64,000 nucleotides of DNA from Oncomelania hupensis. Lineage: Eukaryota; Mollusca; Gastropoda; Littorinimorpha; Pomatiopsidae. A model generated the notes under the pieces. The model did not search any database, had not been told where the DNA came from, and worked only from the letters and a program-made list of their open reading frames with translations. Position numbers and translations under genes: made by a program. This document shows, one piece after another, positions 62,280-64,000 of the stretch. Where the stretch lies: NCBI GenBank assembly GCA_036898135.1, contig CM072515.1:48064534-48128533 (forward strand), written 5' to 3'. Within the stretch, counting starts at the first letter, position 1. Every line of letters begins with the position of its first letter.

Positions 62280-62853
62280 ATTACATTACATGATTATTGC
62301 TTTAGGTCCAGGGGACTCTTCCGAGCCAAATCAGGACCGGACAACCCCTGATCCGCATAAAAGATCTGCTGAAACAACCCTACTGGTAAAACTGAAAGCT
62401 CTCCACCAGCCAGTCACTTTACAATAAAGACATCCCACGCAGGGGACGCTGAGGCTGTACTCTAATTTATCGAACCCCCGTTTACAAAAACAAAATAGAA
62501 TACAAACATCATTATAAACTATCAACAAAACACATACATATAAAATGACTACATTGCTAAATAATAACATCATAGGAAGCCCTAGTGACCACCTGGCAGA
62601 AAGCGTCCAATATTCCTAAGATGATCCAACAGACCTTATACACAAATAAGGAGTCTTGTCCCGGAAGAGTTTTCAAGAAAAAAGGTAGGTTACTGGTATA
62701 GTGAAGAAGAAGATAGCATAGCAGATTGATAGAACAGAGCAGGAATGAGAAAGAGCAAATGAGAAAGACAGCGACAGTGGGAATTTAAAGCACTAAATTT
62801 CCAGAAAGTGGGGATACTATTTATACTGAAACCCCCGGCACCCCAACGGGGAT
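62280..62853 (-). mobile_element. ~575-bp non-autonomous retroelement, copy 4
   Basis: 574 bp, flanked by AATGTGGTTCC (62269-62279) and AATGTGGTACC (62854-62864). Same ends and orientation as the other copies. Confidence 0.9.
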
Positions 62854-62864
62854 AATGTGGTACC

Positions 62865-64000
62865 ATCTCTATGTCCATATTCTATCAACTCACTACAGTA
62901 AGAGGAAATAAAAGCACGGTGCCATTCAGAGGTGTAGTGTAACTCTACAGAAAGGCAATGCAGGTAAGGAAGGAAGGTACCTCAAGTGCCAAATACAAAT
63001 TTAACACACATATAGATCTACCCCTAACTTTGAAGCGGGCGTGAGGAATTTTCCCCCAACCCTTTACACTAGTATGATCATAGAAAAGTTTAACAATCCA
63101 CAATGAAGGAACATCTCTCCGATGGGCGTGTAAGCAGATTAAGTCATGCAAGGGTTTGCAAGCAGATGGTCTATAATGTAGTCATTGAGCGTAATTTCAG
63201 ACTACTGGCACAACATTGTTTTCTTTGGCTAATCCGCAGCAACGTGTTTGCATCAGCCACTGCGGTTTAGTTTGGATTTTATTAGGACTGCATTTAGTGA
63301 TTTGATTGAAGAAAGAGAATATATTTTTAATACATCAGTTTTAAAGAAGTCTCTTAAAGAGGTGTCTTGTGAAAGTTTGTGTATTTAAGAGTAACAGGCT
63401 TGTTTTTTAAGACTTGAATCATTTTATAATATTTTAAGATAACGTCTCTCTGGTCCTGATTTGGCTCGGAAGAGTCCGCTGGACCTAAAGCAATAACCTT
63501 GTATTGTATTGTATTGTCAGCCACTGCGTTTGTTTGTGGTTCACTACTGCTACAGCAATTACCTTTTGAACGTTTGGACACGATCTTTAGGTCTATTCAA
63601 ATTTCTCAAATATTACTATTAGACACACGCACACAAAATGCATGAATATAGCCCAATAGTCAGCTCTTTTGAATTAGACATTTTATAAGTTCTTTCTTAA
63701 TACTGATCTAGACTTCAGATCCACTTTAAACCCAGAGGAAATGAAAGCAGAGTGCCACATACAAATAAAAATAAAGAGAAAGAGATTCCACGTCGACGTA
63801 AAACTCTACAGGCACAAGGTGTAAGGACATGGTACGACATAGAGAAAATACCACCTAACTGTGGAACTTATCATGGGTCGGAGACCGCTAAAGTAGAACA
63901 CAGATGTGCCTATAACTCTATGGGCAGGAAATGAAATCATGGGAGTGTGTAGAGTGTCTACAAGGTTATCATGGGCTAACTAACATCTGCCGTGGTAAGC
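62865..64000. other. Non-coding end of window with one LINE/SINE 3' end
   Basis: At 63449-63516 on the plus strand GGTCCTGATTTGGCTCGGAA continues to GACCTAAAGCAATAACC and a (TTGTA)n tail, the same 3' end as the approximately 575-bp elements but in the opposite orientation. No exon recognised elsewhere. Confidence 0.5.

Overview
The window is animal nuclear DNA, most like a mollusc or another lophotrochozoan. Evidence: a host gene split into many short GT-AG exons by kilobase-scale introns, very dense (GA)n/(CT)n, (GAA)n, (GAT)n and (TA)n microsatellites, and a mixed transposon load (PIF/Harbinger, hAT, piggyBac, RTE, I/Nimb-like, CR1-like and (TC)n-associated non-LTR elements, tRNA- and 5S-derived SINEs). 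I see no operon, CRISPR array, rRNA gene or convincing functional tRNA. The species assignment is inference.

Host gene. The only host gene I can assemble is on the minus strand: cytochrome b5 reductase 4 (CYB5R4, also called NCB5OR). Thirteen exons between 46996 and 6174 join in phase to 1380 nt, or 459 codons plus stop. They give the end of the cytochrome b5 domain, a linker built from two tiny exons, a CS domain, the FAD/NADH reductase domain and the stop codon. The start codon and the exon with the HPGG haem motif were not found and probably lie beyond position 64000. Most other content of 6.2-47 kb is therefore intronic.

Layout. 1-6.1 kb: 3' flank of CYB5R4, a 576-bp retroelement copy and a 707-bp piggyBac derivative with TTAA flanks. 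6.1-8.4 kb: last three CYB5R4 exons and a solo LTR with a 5-bp duplication. 8448-13516: a complete PIF/Harbinger transposon with an intact two-exon DDE transposase (+) and an intact four-exon MADF/BESS protein (-), TTA duplication, and a nested foldback element. 14.5-24.1 kb: CYB5R4 exons with two complementary hAT deletion derivatives. 25.1-27.3 kb: a rearranged I/Nimb-like non-LTR element. 28-47 kb: three small CYB5R4 exons in repeat-rich introns with RTE tails, SINEs, two dinucleotide arrays of about 340 and 390 bp and a 53-bp-arm hairpin. 47-53 kb: a cluster of non-LTR and SINE insertions bounded on both sides by (TC)n. 53-64 kb: SINEs, an inverted minisatellite and three more copies of the approximately 575-bp retroelement, each with target-site duplications.

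How it fits together. The two Harbinger genes form one transposition unit: DDE nuclease plus MADF DNA-binding partner. Non-autonomous elements sit beside plausible autonomous relatives: the approximately 575-bp element shares its 3' end with the I-like LINE, and one SINE is bounded by (TC)n like the nearby LINE fragments. CYB5R4 carries this load in its introns without visible damage to its coding exons.
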